A stretch of DNA of 64,000 nt, from assembly GCA_934394565.1 (NCBI GenBank), contig CAKRQV010000012.1:1-64000 (forward strand), read 5' to 3'. The stretch comes from an uncultured Lachnospiraceae bacterium (lineage in GTDB: Bacteria > Bacillota > Clostridia > Lachnospirales > Lachnospiraceae). Below are positions 17,424-26,193 of this stretch, piece by piece. Both the position numbers and the translations under genes were made by a program. Every line of letters starts with the position of its first letter. Position 1 is the first letter of the stretch. The notes below the pieces were generated by a model. It saw only the letters and a program-made list of their open reading frames with translations, was not told the DNA's origin and did not search any database.

Positions 17424-17927
17424 ATGTTAAAGTTCGATATGGTGAACTTTGTTTGCGTCGTTATCAACTTGCTGGTTCTGTATGTTCTGATGAAAAAGTT
17501 TGTGTTTGGCCGTGTGACCAAGATCATTGATGCCAGACAGGCCATGATCGAAGAGAAAAATGCCGCAGCAGTCAAAACACAAAAAGAGGCTGAGTCTCTG
17601 AAGAAAGAATATGAAAAGAGCCTGGAAAATGCCAATGAGACATCTGTACAGATCGTCAGAGAGGCAAAGGATAAAGCACGTGCAGAGTACAATAAGATCC
17701 TGGCCCGTGCGGCTGTGGATGCCGAGGCTATGAAGTCCGGTGCCCAGAAAGCCATTGCCACAGAGCGTGAGAAACAGATGGATGAGCTGCATGTACAGAT
17801 CATGGATCTGGCGGTTGAGGCAGCCGGTAAGATCATGGCAGACAAGGCCAGTCAGGAAACTGATAAAGCAATCTACGACGCGTTTATAAATGAAGCAGGA
17901 GATGTCGACAATGCAAAAAACGAGTAA
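17424..17927 (+). CDS. atpF: ATP synthase Fo subunit b
   Basis: Peripheral-stalk subunit, 167 residues. One N-terminal membrane helix (about 5-23) is followed by a long charged coiled coil that dimerises and contacts delta. Its last 17 bases overlap the start of the delta-alpha gene. Confidence 0.93.
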   Translation: MLKFDMVNFVCVVINLLVLYVLMKKFVFGRVTKIIDARQAMIEEKNAAAVKTQKEAESLKKEYEKSLENANETSVQIVREAKDKARAEYNKILARAAVDAEAMKSGAQKAIATEREKQMDELHVQIMDLAVEAAGKIMADKASQETDKAIYDAFINEAGDVDNAKNE

Positions 17928-19938
17928 TTACGCCCGCAGACTCTGTGATCTTTCGGTAACGGAGGACATGGTGCAGGATATGCGTAATGTCTTTGTGGAA
18001 AACCCGTTGATGCAGGCTGCCCTGATGGACCCGACGGTCGCACAGAAGGAAAAAGAGGGCATTATCAACCGACTGTTTCCACAGGAATTTCGAGCATTCC
18101 TGGCAGATCTGGCAGCAAAGGACGGTATTGGCAAGATCGGTGAGATCTGCGATGAGTTCCTGAAACTGCGGGATGAAAGAAATCAGAAGATCAAAGCTGT
18201 TCTGACCTGTGTCAATGAACCCGCACAAGAGCAGCTGGAAAAGATCCGTAAATTTATCAAAACCAAATACAACTGCAATGAAGTTGAGATCGAGATCGAG
18301 AAGGATGCTTCCCTGATCGGCGGTTTCAAACTGCAGGTAAAAGATCAGAACTACGACTGGAGTTTAAACGGCCGTATGAAAGAGCTGCAGCAGTCCATGA
18401 GCAAAAAGGCCCGTTCCCTGACTGCAGATGATGATTCTGACAAAGTTATCTCCGTATTAAAAGAGGAGATCTCTAATTTTAGCTTCGATAACAACAATCA
18501 GGAAAACGGTACCGTTATCCGTATCGGTGATGGTATTGCCACAATCTATGGCATGAGCCATGCGATGTATGGTGAGGTTGTTGTATTTGATACCGGTGTC
18601 AAGGGTATGGTACAGGATATCCGTGAGGACAGCATCGGTTGTATCCTGCTTGGCTCCGACAAGGGTGTCAAGGCCGGTACACGTGTGACCTGTACAGGTC
18701 GAAAAGCCGGTGTTCCGGTATCCCACGAGCTGCTTGGCCGTGTTGTTAATGCACTGGGTGAGCCGATCGATGGTAAAGGCGATATGGAGGTTGAGGATTA
18801 CCTGCCGATTGAGAGACCGGCTCCGGGTATTGCTGAGCGTAAATCCGTCAGTGTACCTATGGAAACAGGTATTCTGGCCATTGACTCCATGTTCCCGATT
18901 GGTCGTGGACAGCGTGAGCTGATCATCGGTGACCGTCAGACAGGTAAGACTGCGATCGCTACAGATACGATCATTAACCAGAAGGATAAAGATGTGATCT
19001 GTATCTATGTTGCCATCGGTCAGAAAGCTTCTACGATTGCAAAAATTGTAAATACACTGACAAAGAACGGCGCTATGGATTATACGATCCTTGTGGCTGC
19101 TACAGCCAGCGATCCGGCACCGTTACAGTATATCGCACCGTATTCCGGTACATCCATGGCTGAGTTCTTTATGAAACAGGGCAAGGATGTGCTGATCGTA
19201 TACGATGACCTGAGCAAGCATGCCGTAGCCTACCGTGCACTCTCCCTTCTGCTGGAGCGTTCTCCGGGACGTGAAGCATATCCGGGCGATGTATTCTATC
19301 TGCATTCCAGACTGTTGGAGCGTTCTTGCCGTCTGAATGATGAGAATGGCGGAGGTTCCATAACCGCACTGCCGATCATTGAGACGCAGGCTGGTGATGT
19401 ATCCGCATACATTCCGACCAACGTTATCTCCATCACTGATGGTCAGATCTTCCTGGAGAGTGACCTGTTCTTCTCCGGTCAGCGTCCGGCCGTCAATGTC
19501 GGTCTGTCTGTATCCCGTGTAGGTGGTGCCGCCCAGTCCAAGGCGATGAAAAAAGCCAGTGGTAGTATCCGTATCGACCTGGCCCAGTACCGTGAGATGG
19601 CAGTCTTTACCCAGTTCTCTTCCGATCTGGATGCTGCTACAAAGGAACAGCTGGATTATGGTACAGGTCTGATGGAGCTGTTAAAGCAGCCGCTTTGCCA
19701 GCCACTGTCCATGCCGGAGCAGGTTATCACACTGGTAGCCGCTACCAATAAGGCATTTCTGGATGTTGAGGCAAAGAAAATCAAAGAGACACAGAGGGGA
19801 CTTCTGAAATTTATCAAAGAAGACCATAATGAGATCATTGAAGAACTGGAAACCAGCAAGGTGCTCAGTGATGATCTGAAAGATGAGATCTTAAAGGCCA
19901 CCGAGGAATATAAGAGTAAGGTGTTAAAGAATGGCTAG
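17911..19938 (+). CDS. atpHA: ATP synthase delta-alpha fusion
   Basis: One uninterrupted frame encodes both F1 delta and F1 alpha (about 675 residues). Residues 1 to about 165 form a full-length delta/OSCP subunit, including the closing IGGFKLQV...GRMKELQQ segment. A short linker (about 166-176, SLTADDDSD) follows. Residues from about 177 match the alpha N-terminus (VISVLKEEISNF, then GTVIRIGDGIATIYGM) through to its C-terminal helices, with Walker A GDRQTGKT at about 341-348. Neither part looks truncated. Start ATG 17911 is preferred: AGGAG lies 10 bases upstream, whereas ATG 17890 lacks one. Internal ATGs at 18376 and 18397 have only weak ribosome sites. Normal enzymes have one delta and three alphas, so this fusion raises a stoichiometry question. 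Confidence 0.93.
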   Translation: MQKTSNYARRLCDLSVTEDMVQDMRNVFVENPLMQAALMDPTVAQKEKEGIINRLFPQEFRAFLADLAAKDGIGKIGEICDEFLKLRDERNQKIKAVLTCVNEPAQEQLEKIRKFIKTKYNCNEVEIEIEKDASLIGGFKLQVKDQNYDWSLNGRMKELQQSMSKKARSLTADDDSDKVISVLKEEISNFSFDNNNQENGTVIRIGDGIATIYGMSHAMYGEVVVFDTGVKGMVQDIREDSIGCILLGSDKGVKAGTRVTCTGRKAGVPVSHELLGRVVNALGEPIDGKGDMEVEDYLPIERPAPGIAERKSVSVPMETGILAIDSMFPIGRGQRELIIGDRQTGKTAIATDTIINQKDKDVICIYVAIGQKASTIAKIVNTLTKNGAMDYTILVAATASDPAPLQYIAPYSGTSMAEFFMKQGKDVLIVYDDLSKHAVAYRALSLLLERSPGREAYPGDVFYLHSRLLERSCRLNDENGGGSITALPIIETQAGDVSAYIPTNVISITDGQIFLESDLFFSGQRPAVNVGLSVSRVGGAAQSKAMKKASGSIRIDLAQYREMAVFTQFSSDLDAATKEQLDYGTGLMELLKQPLCQPLSMPEQVITLVAATNKAFLDVEAKKIKETQRGLLKFIKEDHNEIIEELETSKVLSDDLKDEILKATEEYKSKVLKNG

Positions 19939-20821
19939 TTCAAAGGAGATTCAGAACAGAATCAAGAGTATTAAGGACACCATGAAGATCACCAATGCCA
20001 TGTATATGATCGCTTCCTCAAAGCTTAGAAAGGCCAAGAGTGAGGCGGACAAGACGGAACCGTATTTCTTTGCGATCCGTCAGGCCATGGCTTCTATTGA
20101 AAAGAGTATCCCGTATGACCTGTCCCACATTTATCTGGGCCGCAAGAAGTCAGACAGCTTAAAGCGTTACGGCTATCTGATCCTGACGGCGGACAAGGGT
20201 CTGTCGGGTGCATATAACCATAACATTGTCAAACTGGTACAGCCGGAGCTCGACAAGCATCCGGAGCAGAATAATCTGTACGTTGCCGGTCGTATGGGCC
20301 GTCATTATTACCGAAAAACGGGTGCAAATGTTATGCACAATTTCCATTACATTGTACAGGAACCGTCCATGGACAGAGCCCGTTTTATGACGCAGCGTGT
20401 GATCGATGACTACAAGGAAGGCAAGATCGATGAACTGTATATCGTATACAGCCGTATGACCACGCCGATGTCGTGTGAGCCGGAGATCAAAAAGCTGCTT
20501 CCGATCGATGACGAGGGCTTTGAGGATGTACACGGTAAAAAGCCGGTGGGGACCCAGATCAGTCTGGTGCCGACGCCGGAGGCCGTACTTGACAGTGTAG
20601 TTCCCAATTATATTCATGGTGTTATCTACGGTGCTTTGGTTGAATCTTTCTGCAGTGAACAGAATTCCCGTATGATGGCGATGCAGTCTGCGACAAACAA
20701 TGCCAAGGATATGCTGCATGACTTGAATATCGAGTTTAACCGTATTCGTCAGGCAGCCATCACGCAGGAGATCACGGAAGTTATTGCCGGTGCCAAGGCA
20801 CAGAAAAAGAAACAGGAGTAA
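19931..20821 (+). CDS. atpG: ATP synthase F1 gamma subunit
   Basis: Central-stalk rotor subunit (296 residues). The N-terminal helix IQNRIKSIKDTMKITNAMYMIASSKLR and the C-terminal helix with ATNNAKDMLHDL, which together make the coiled-coil shaft, are both present. The start overlaps the alpha stop by 8 bases. Confidence 0.95.
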   Translation: MASSKEIQNRIKSIKDTMKITNAMYMIASSKLRKAKSEADKTEPYFFAIRQAMASIEKSIPYDLSHIYLGRKKSDSLKRYGYLILTADKGLSGAYNHNIVKLVQPELDKHPEQNNLYVAGRMGRHYYRKTGANVMHNFHYIVQEPSMDRARFMTQRVIDDYKEGKIDELYIVYSRMTTPMSCEPEIKKLLPIDDEGFEDVHGKKPVGTQISLVPTPEAVLDSVVPNYIHGVIYGALVESFCSEQNSRMMAMQSATNNAKDMLHDLNIEFNRIRQAAITQEITEVIAGAKAQKKKQE

Positions 20822-20826
20822 CAAGT

Positions 20827-22218
20827 ATGAACAAAGGTAGAATCGTGCAGGTCATGGGACCTGTAATCGACGTTGCATTCGAAAACGGCGACCTGCCTAT
20901 GATCAAAGATGCTCTGGAAGTTATGAATGGTAACAAAAAATGCGTCATGGAGGTTGCCCAGCATCTGGGTGACAACAAAGTGCGCTGTATCATGCTGGCT
21001 TCCAGTGAGGGTCTTCATAAGGATATGGAGGTCACAGCAACAGGAGCAGGTATCAAAGTGCCGGTCGGTCCGAAAACTCTGGGCCGTCTGTTTAACGTAC
21101 TTGGTGAAACGATCGATAAAAAAGAAGAGATCACAGATTGTGAAAAATGGGTCATCCACAGAGATCCGCCGTCCTTTGAAGAGCAGAGTCCGGTTGTTGA
21201 GATCCTGGAGACAGGTATCAAGGTTATCGACCTTCTGGCTCCGTATGCCAAGGGTGGTAAGATCGGTCTGTTCGGTGGTGCCGGTGTAGGTAAGACCGTA
21301 CTGATCCAGGAGCTGATCCAGAATATCGCCACAGAGCATGGTGGCTACTCCATCTTCACCGGTGTCGGTGAGCGTTCCCGTGAGGGTAATGACCTCTGGA
21401 CCGAGATGGGCGAGTCGGGTGTTCTGCAGAAGACCGCGTTAGTGTTTGGTCAGATGAACGAGCCACCGGGAGCCCGTATGCGTGTAGCGGAAACGGGTCT
21501 GACGATGGCAGAATATTTCCGTGACCGTGAGCACCAGGACGTATTGTTGTTTATTGATAATATTTTCCGTTTCGTACAGGCAGGTTCTGAGGTATCTGCG
21601 CTGCTGGGCCGTATGCCTTCAGCCGTAGGTTATCAGCCGACACTGGCTACAGAAATGGGTGAGCTGCAGGAGCGTATCGCTTCTACAGATAAGGGATCTG
21701 TTACATCCGTACAGGCGGTATATGTACCGGCCGATGACCTGACAGACCCGGCTCCGGCCACAACCTTCGCCCATCTGGATGCCACCACCGTACTGTCCCG
21801 TAAGATCGTAGAGCAGGGTATCTACCCGGCCGTAGATCCGCTGGAATCCAACTCCCGTATCCTGGAGCCGGATGTGGTCGGTGAGGAGCACTATGAAGTT
21901 GCCCGCCGTGTACAGGAGTATCTGCAGAAGTATAAAGAGCTGCAGGATATCATCGCTATCCTGGGTATGGAGGAGTTGTCCGACGAGGATAAACAGGTCG
22001 TATTCCGCGCCCGTAAGATTCAGCGTTTCCTGTCCCAGCCGTTCCATGTGGCTGAGAACTTTACCGGTGTTAAAGGTGAGTATGTACCGCTGAAAGAGAC
22101 CATCCGTGGATTTAAGATGATCCTGTCCGGTGAGATGGATGAATATCCGGAGGCTGCTTTCTTCAATGTCGGTACGATCGACCAGGTCATTGAAAAGGCT
22201 AAAACGATGCAGGAGTAA
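20827..22218 (+). CDS. atpD: ATP synthase F1 beta subunit
   Basis: Catalytic subunit, 463 residues, normal length. Walker A GGAGVGKT is near residue 150, GERSREGNDL near 180, and the DELSEED-like loop reads MEELSDEDK. It follows atpG by 5 bases. Confidence 0.97.
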   Translation: MNKGRIVQVMGPVIDVAFENGDLPMIKDALEVMNGNKKCVMEVAQHLGDNKVRCIMLASSEGLHKDMEVTATGAGIKVPVGPKTLGRLFNVLGETIDKKEEITDCEKWVIHRDPPSFEEQSPVVEILETGIKVIDLLAPYAKGGKIGLFGGAGVGKTVLIQELIQNIATEHGGYSIFTGVGERSREGNDLWTEMGESGVLQKTALVFGQMNEPPGARMRVAETGLTMAEYFRDREHQDVLLFIDNIFRFVQAGSEVSALLGRMPSAVGYQPTLATEMGELQERIASTDKGSVTSVQAVYVPADDLTDPAPATTFAHLDATTVLSRKIVEQGIYPAVDPLESNSRILEPDVVGEEHYEVARRVQEYLQKYKELQDIIAILGMEELSDEDKQVVFRARKIQRFLSQPFHVAENFTGVKGEYVPLKETIRGFKMILSGEMDEYPEAAFFNVGTIDQVIEKAKTMQE

Positions 22219-22230
22219 GGGAGGATTTTC

Positions 22231-22656
22231 ATGAAAGAGTTTCAGTGTAAAATTGCTTCCAGTGACAAGATTTTCTATGACGGTCCCTGTGTATCGCTGG
22301 TGATTCCGGCGTGGGACGGTGAATTCGCCTTCCTTGCCAATCATCAGGACTGTGTTGCCGCCGTGTCCTACGGTGTTCTCCGACTGAAAAAGCCGGACGG
22401 TGAAGTGCTGCTTGGCGCTACCGGACTTGGTTTTGTACGGTTTGAGAAAAATGAGGCACTGGTGCTGGTGGACACTGTCGAGCGTCCGGAGGACATCGAT
22501 GAGGTCAGAGCCCGCCGGGCCAAAGAGGCAGCAGAGGAGGAGCTCAAAGAGGCCAGAAGCCAGGAAGAGTACAACGCTTCCCAGGCTGCCCTGTCCAGAG
22601 CCCTGTACCGCCTAAGCGCCCGTGGAAAATACATTCACGACGACAGAATCCGATAA
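22231..22656 (+). CDS. atpC: ATP synthase F1 epsilon subunit
   Basis: A 141-residue subunit with the beta-sandwich N-terminal domain and the C-terminal helical hairpin rich in Arg/Ala/Glu that can inhibit hydrolysis. It is the last gene of the operon and is followed by a strong terminator. Confidence 0.95.
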   Translation: MKEFQCKIASSDKIFYDGPCVSLVIPAWDGEFAFLANHQDCVAAVSYGVLRLKKPDGEVLLGATGLGFVRFEKNEALVLVDTVERPEDIDEVRARRAKEAAEEELKEARSQEEYNASQAALSRALYRLSARGKYIHDDRIR

Positions 22657-22663
22657 AAATACG

Positions 22664-22703
22664 ATACCGCTTCATGGGCGTGAGCCTGTGGGGCGGTATT
22701 TTT
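22664..22703 (+). terminator. Terminator of the atp operon
   Basis: ATACCGC and GCGGTAT form the base, CATGGGC and GCCTGTG an upper stem around a GTGA loop, followed by TTTTT. Located 8 bases after the atpC stop. Confidence 0.9.
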
Positions 22704-22838
22704 GCTGCTGTGCATATGAAAAAGGTCCGGCGTGAGTGCTGTGAAGTATTTGATAAAGTTTTTATGCTTTTTTCAGGATATGGTCATTTTTTTGTGGTAT
22801 CTTATATAGAAATCAGAGAAAAAGGAGTGGCAGTTTTT

Positions 22839-23534
22839 ATGGGATATTACTATGGTTTTGACTGGACGTATGGGCTGGTGCTGCTGGCAATGGCGATCTC
22901 GCTCATCGTGCAGTTCGGAATGAAAAATACATTTTCTACCTATAGCAGGATACCTTCGCAGCGTGGTTTAAGAGGCTGGGAAGCGGCAAGGATGATCCTG
23001 GATGGTGAGGGCTTGTATCAGGTGCAGGTGCAGCATGTGGCCGGGTCACTGACGGATCATTATGATCCGCGGACAAAGACAGTGAATCTGTCGGATGCGA
23101 GTTATAACAGTACATCTCTTGCAGCACTGGGTGTGGCGGCACATGAGTGCGGACATGCGCTGCAGGATGCCCGGGGATATGCGCCGTTACAGATTCGAAG
23201 TGCATTGGTGCCGGTGGCCAATTTTGGTTCGAGTCTGTCCTGGCCGCTGTTTCTGGCGGGGTTGTTTTTCTCCATACGACCGCTTCTGACAGCGGGGATC
23301 GTGCTGTTTTGCGGCGCATTGCTGTTTCAGATCGTGACATTGCCGGTGGAGTTTAATGCCTCGAGACGGGCTTTGCAGCAGTTGTCGGATAACCGTATGT
23401 TATATGAGGATGAGGTACGGGGCAGTAAGAAAGTGCTGCGGGCGGCGGCGATGACGTATGTGGCTGCGGTGATTTCTTCGTTGTTGCAACTGCTCAGATT
23501 ATTGCTTTTGTCACAGAATCGGAGACGGGACTGA
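22839..23534 (+). CDS. Neutral zinc metallopeptidase, YugP-like
   Basis: Membrane metallopeptidase of the Zn_peptidase_2 (YugP) family, 231 residues. An N-terminal hydrophobic helix is followed by the zinc motif HECGH at about 102-106 and two more hydrophobic segments; the FNASRRA segment carries the usual downstream region. Start ATG 22839 follows AAAGGAG; the longer frame from 22674 runs through the atp terminator and is rejected. The physiological substrate is unknown. Confidence 0.88.
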   Translation: MGYYYGFDWTYGLVLLAMAISLIVQFGMKNTFSTYSRIPSQRGLRGWEAARMILDGEGLYQVQVQHVAGSLTDHYDPRTKTVNLSDASYNSTSLAALGVAAHECGHALQDARGYAPLQIRSALVPVANFGSSLSWPLFLAGLFFSIRPLLTAGIVLFCGALLFQIVTLPVEFNASRRALQQLSDNRMLYEDEVRGSKKVLRAAAMTYVAAVISSLLQLLRLLLLSQNRRRD

Positions 23535-23550
23535 TTTTTCAGGACGGACG

Positions 23551-23585
23551 AAAAACAGAGGTTCAACAGTTGAGCCTCTGTTTTT
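23551..23585. terminator. Bidirectional terminator
   Basis: AAAAACAGAGG..TCAA and TTGAGCCTCTGTTTTT form a long stem with A- and T-runs on both flanks. It serves the convergent YugP-like gene (plus) and mntP (minus). Confidence 0.9.
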
Positions 23586-23595
23586 CTGACTTTAT

Positions 23596-24180
23596 TTAAA
23601 AGAATATTCCTTTGATAAAGATTTCCAGTCCGATGGCGATGAGGATCACGCCACCGAGGAGCTGGGATTTGCTGGCAAGGCGGGTACCGAAGGTTTTCCC
23701 TATTTTTACGCCGGTGATGCAGATGAAGAAGGTCACGATGGCGATGATGATGGAACAGACAAGAGCCATGATCAGATCGTAATCTGCGATCGTAAAACCG
23801 ACGGACAGTGCGTCGATGGAGGTGGCCACACCCTGGATGAACAGGGCAAAGGCACCGACACCGGTCTGTTCGTCATCTTCATTGCCACGGATGCCCTCAA
23901 TCAGCATCTTGCCGCCGATGTATAATAAAAGGATCAGGGCGATCCAGGGGATACATTTTTCAAAGGCATTGAAATACTGTACGATCGTGTGGACACAGAG
24001 CCATCCGATCATAGGCATCAGAAACTGAAAACTGCCAAATACGCCGGCCATTGCTGCCATGCGGCTGCGTTTCATGTTAGGCTCGTTCAGGCCGTTGGCC
24101 ATGGAGACCGAAAATGCGTCCATCGCCAGGCCGACACCCAGCAGTACGCTGTTGACAAAAAACATAAGATTCCAGGTCAT
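23596..24180 (-). CDS. mntP: Manganese efflux pump
   Basis: MntP-family Mn(II) exporter, 194 residues, six hydrophobic helices, with the repeated signature GLAMDAFSVSMANG and the internal ATSIDALSVGF. Start ATG 24180 is preceded by GGAGG; a longer frame runs into the riboswitch region. A Mn(II) riboswitch lies upstream, so the exporter should be made when cellular Mn is high. Confidence 0.95.
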   Translation of the reverse strand: MTWNLMFFVNSVLLGVGLAMDAFSVSMANGLNEPNMKRSRMAAMAGVFGSFQFLMPMIGWLCVHTIVQYFNAFEKCIPWIALILLLYIGGKMLIEGIRGNEDDEQTGVGAFALFIQGVATSIDALSVGFTIADYDLIMALVCSIIIAIVTFFICITGVKIGKTFGTRLASKSQLLGGVILIAIGLEIFIKGIFF

Positions 24181-24217
24181 GTAGATAATTCCTCCGTTGG
24201 TATGGTCAATGGGTGAC

Positions 24218-24285
24218 AAAAAAAGACTCACGTATACCAAAACGGCTGTACCCGGACGGCACGGCTGCTTTGGTATACATGAGTC
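24218..24285 (-). terminator. Terminator of the Mn riboswitch
   Basis: On the minus strand ACTCATGTATACCAAA pairs with TTTGGTATACGTGAGT and is followed by CTTTTTTT. Its 5' arm reuses the CTCATG that closes P1 of the aptamer, so aptamer and terminator exclude each other, as expected of an ON-switch. Confidence 0.9.
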
Positions 24286-24367
24286 TCGCAATTTAAAACA
24301 AGCCAGACTGTCATACAGTCAGTATGTTGACTTGTTACGTTAAAAAAACGCTTGCTACTCCCTCATG
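24278..24367 (-). promoter_or_regulatory. yybP-ykoY Mn(II) riboswitch aptamer
   Basis: Minus-strand sequence starts CATGAGGGAGTAGC and ends TTGCGAGACTCATG. These are the conserved GGGAGUAGC and GCGAGAC ends of the yybP-ykoY family, with a 6-bp perfect P1 (CATGAG/CTCATG). It precedes mntP, the classic target of this class. Confidence 0.92.
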
Positions 24368-24492
24368 GGATCCACAGTTCCCGTAGCGTACCATGTCACC
24401 TGCAAAATAGTCAAGACTAACCGCATATAAAGAGAGAACTTTGTGAAAAAAAGGTGCAGAGTATCGGAAAGTGGTAAACCGTGACAAAAAAC

Positions 24493-24521
24493 TTGCTGAT
24501 CCAAAATGCCTGTGGTAGTAT
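24493..24521 (+). promoter_or_regulatory. Promoter of trmB
   Basis: -35 TTGCTG (24493-24498), 17-base spacer, -10 TAGTAT (24516-24521), about 45 bases before the trmB start. Confidence 0.55.
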
Positions 24522-24565
24522 GGGGATACTGCAAAATGAACGTAAAAGATAAAGGAAGTAAGCTT

Positions 24566-25204
24566 ATGAGACTCAGAAATATAAAAGGTGCCCGTGAGGC
24601 CATTGATGAAAGCCCCTACGTGATCCTGGATCCTGAAAATTACAAAAGCCGCTGGAATGAAGTGTTTGGAAACGACCATCCCTTACGCCTGGAAGTCGGT
24701 ATGGGAAAAGGTCAGTTTATCATGGAACTCGCCCGCCAAAATCCGGGCATCAATTATATCGGCATCGAAATGTACTCCAGTGTTCTGATCCGTGCCCTGC
24801 AGAAAATGGCCGAAGAAGAGCTGCCGAACCTGAAATTTCTGCGCATCGATGCCCGTACCCTGCCGGAATGCTTTGCAAAGGATGAAGTGGACCGTATTTA
24901 TTTAAACTTCTCCGATCCGTGGCCAAAAGACCGCCATGCCAAGAGACGTCTGACTTCCCGTCAATTCCTGGCCAGATACAACGAGATCTTAAAACCTGAT
25001 GGTGTGATCGAGTTTAAAACCGATAATCGCCCGCTGTTTGACTTTTCCCTCGAAGAGGTCAGAGAAGCCGGCTGGCAGCTTTTGCTGTGTACCTATGATC
25101 TGCATCATGAAGAAGAACTGATGAAAGACAATATCATGACAGAATATGAAGCTAAATTTTCTGCCAAGGGAAATCCAATCCATAAAATGATCATTTGCCG
25201 CTGA
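24566..25204 (+). CDS. trmB: tRNA (guanine46-N7)-methyltransferase
   Basis: SAM-dependent enzyme making m7G46 in tRNA variable loops; 212 residues. Seen are the SAM loop LEVGMGKGQF, IGIEMYSSVL, and the family signature FSDPWPKDRHAKRRL. Start ATG 24566 follows AAGGAAG; the upstream in-frame extension lies over the promoter and is rejected. Confidence 0.96.
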   Translation: MRLRNIKGAREAIDESPYVILDPENYKSRWNEVFGNDHPLRLEVGMGKGQFIMELARQNPGINYIGIEMYSSVLIRALQKMAEEELPNLKFLRIDARTLPECFAKDEVDRIYLNFSDPWPKDRHAKRRLTSRQFLARYNEILKPDGVIEFKTDNRPLFDFSLEEVREAGWQLLLCTYDLHHEEELMKDNIMTEYEAKFSAKGNPIHKMIICR

Positions 25205-25531
25205 CATAAGCCGTTTTTATTTTGCCTGCAGCAAAATCACAGTCCGCTAAGAAGCTGTAAACTGTAATGAAGCGAATATAAAAATGGCTTTGTCAGGAAA
25301 TAGAAACTTTCCGTTGCCGGGCGAATATGTTAAAGTAAGAACAGGAAAAGAAAGTCTGGACATGAACCGCAAACAAAAAGCCCGGTTGTCCGCCTGTTTT
25401 TGCAAAAATCCCCGCCTGGATCGGAATCTTCTGTTGTTGTACCGCCAATTATGCTGTGTAAAAGGCTGGATTTGTAGAGATTGCAGGTGCACCGGAAAAA
25501 AATCGTCAAAAAAATAAAAAAATTTTGATTT
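25205..25531. other. Intergenic region trmB to tRNA-Lys
   Basis: No supported gene. A 77-codon frame (25284-25517) has no convincing ribosome site. A small TTTTGC/GCAAAA hairpin lies near 25219-25235. The right side is A/T-rich and leads into the tRNA promoter. Confidence 0.5.
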
Positions 25532-25572
25532 AGGGGTTGATTTTTCGACCCCTAAGTGATATAGTATCACTT
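25532..25572. promoter_or_regulatory. tRNA-Lys promoter with two abutting inverted repeats
   Basis: -35 TTGATT (25537-25542), 17-base spacer, -10 TATAGT (25560-25565). One inverted repeat, AGGGGTTGA/TCGACCCCT (25532-25553, one mismatch), covers the -35. A second perfect one, AAGTGATA-TAG-TATCACTT (25554-25572), is centred on the -10. They touch without a gap. Either may be an operator; no binder is known. Confidence 0.65.
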
Positions 25573-25596
25573 GCGTTGAAAAACTTCATATCGCAT

Positions 25597-25669
25597 GCGC
25601 CTTTAGCTCAGCTGGTAGAGCAGTAGACTCTTAATCTATTTGTCCAGGGTTCGAATCCCTGAAGGCGCA
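25597..25669 (+). tRNA. tRNA-Lys (anticodon CTT)
   Basis: A 73-base cloverleaf: acceptor GCGCCTT/AAGGCGC, D arm TAGCTCAGCTGGTAGAGCA, anticodon stem GTAGA/TCTAT around loop CTCTTAA (anticodon CTT, reading AAG lysine), T arm with GGTTCGAATCC. Discriminator is A; CCA is not encoded. Confidence 0.97.
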
Positions 25670-25759
25670 GTCAAAGCACTGTTTTTGGAAAGTGATTCCG
25701 GGGACGGTGTTTTTTATATCTTCCAATAAATAATCATTAATAAACAGGATACAGAAAAA

Positions 25760-25806
25760 AAGATCGCTCCGGATATCTGTTGCCGATATCCGGAGCGACC
25801 TTTTTC
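25760..25806. terminator. Bidirectional terminator
   Basis: GATCGCTCCGGATATC and GATATCCGGAGCGACC form a stem of about 15 bp with an A-run on the left and TTTTT on the right. It lies between tRNA-Lys (plus) and the Xre gene (minus). Confidence 0.9.
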
Positions 25807-25818
25807 GTCCGTAGTACG

Positions 25819-26058
25819 CTACATCTTCCGCCGAATCGTCCTCTCCAAAGGCTTCTCCGGTTCCAGCCTGATTTCCAGGATATCTTCGATCCGGCATCCC
25901 AGAACCTGACAAAGATCATCCAGTGTGTGGACATTTACCGACTGATTTTTACGCAGCCGCTGAATCGTAGCCTTGTAAAACCCAAATTTCTCAATCAACA
26001 TATAACTGCTGACCTTCTTTTCCGCCATCGTTTTCCAGAGCGGATCATAAGAAATCAT
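25819..26058 (-). CDS. Small Xre-family HTH regulator
   Basis: A 79-residue Cro/C1-type helix-turn-helix protein (KVSSYMLIEKFGFYKATIQRLRKN, recognition region about residues 16-40), with VHTLDDLCQVLGCRIEDILE after it. It consists of the HTH alone with no sensor domain. GGAGGTG precedes the start. Such single-domain Xre proteins are common in Clostridia; a partner is not visible. Confidence 0.85.
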   Translation of the reverse strand: MISYDPLWKTMAEKKVSSYMLIEKFGFYKATIQRLRKNQSVNVHTLDDLCQVLGCRIEDILEIRLEPEKPLERTIRRKM

Positions 26059-26193
26059 GAAATCACACCTCCATTCTTATAGTATCTCTATTATGATAGT
26101 GTCTCCCTGAAATGCATAGGTACATTAAAATACCGCCCGACAAAAATAGACATACTACAAAAAACAAAGGAAATTTAAAACTCCTTTAGGATA
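26059..26193. other. Upstream of Xre gene, non-coding
   Basis: AT-rich. It must hold the minus-strand promoter of the Xre gene; ACTATAAG near 26078 could be its -10. No gene is seen. Confidence 0.4.

Noticed and set aside
18376..18399. Internal starts for a separate alpha subunit
   Set aside because: ATG 18376 and 18397 lie inside the last delta helix, and the nearest purine-rich sites are too far away. Kept as a hypothesis in the fusion finding, not as a gene.
22674..22838. N-terminal extension of the YugP-like gene
   Set aside because: It would start inside the atp terminator; ATG 22839 has AAAGGAG.
25284..25517. 77-codon Cys-rich frame after trmB
   Set aside because: Weak ribosome site, no known family, and it sits in an AT-rich spacer.
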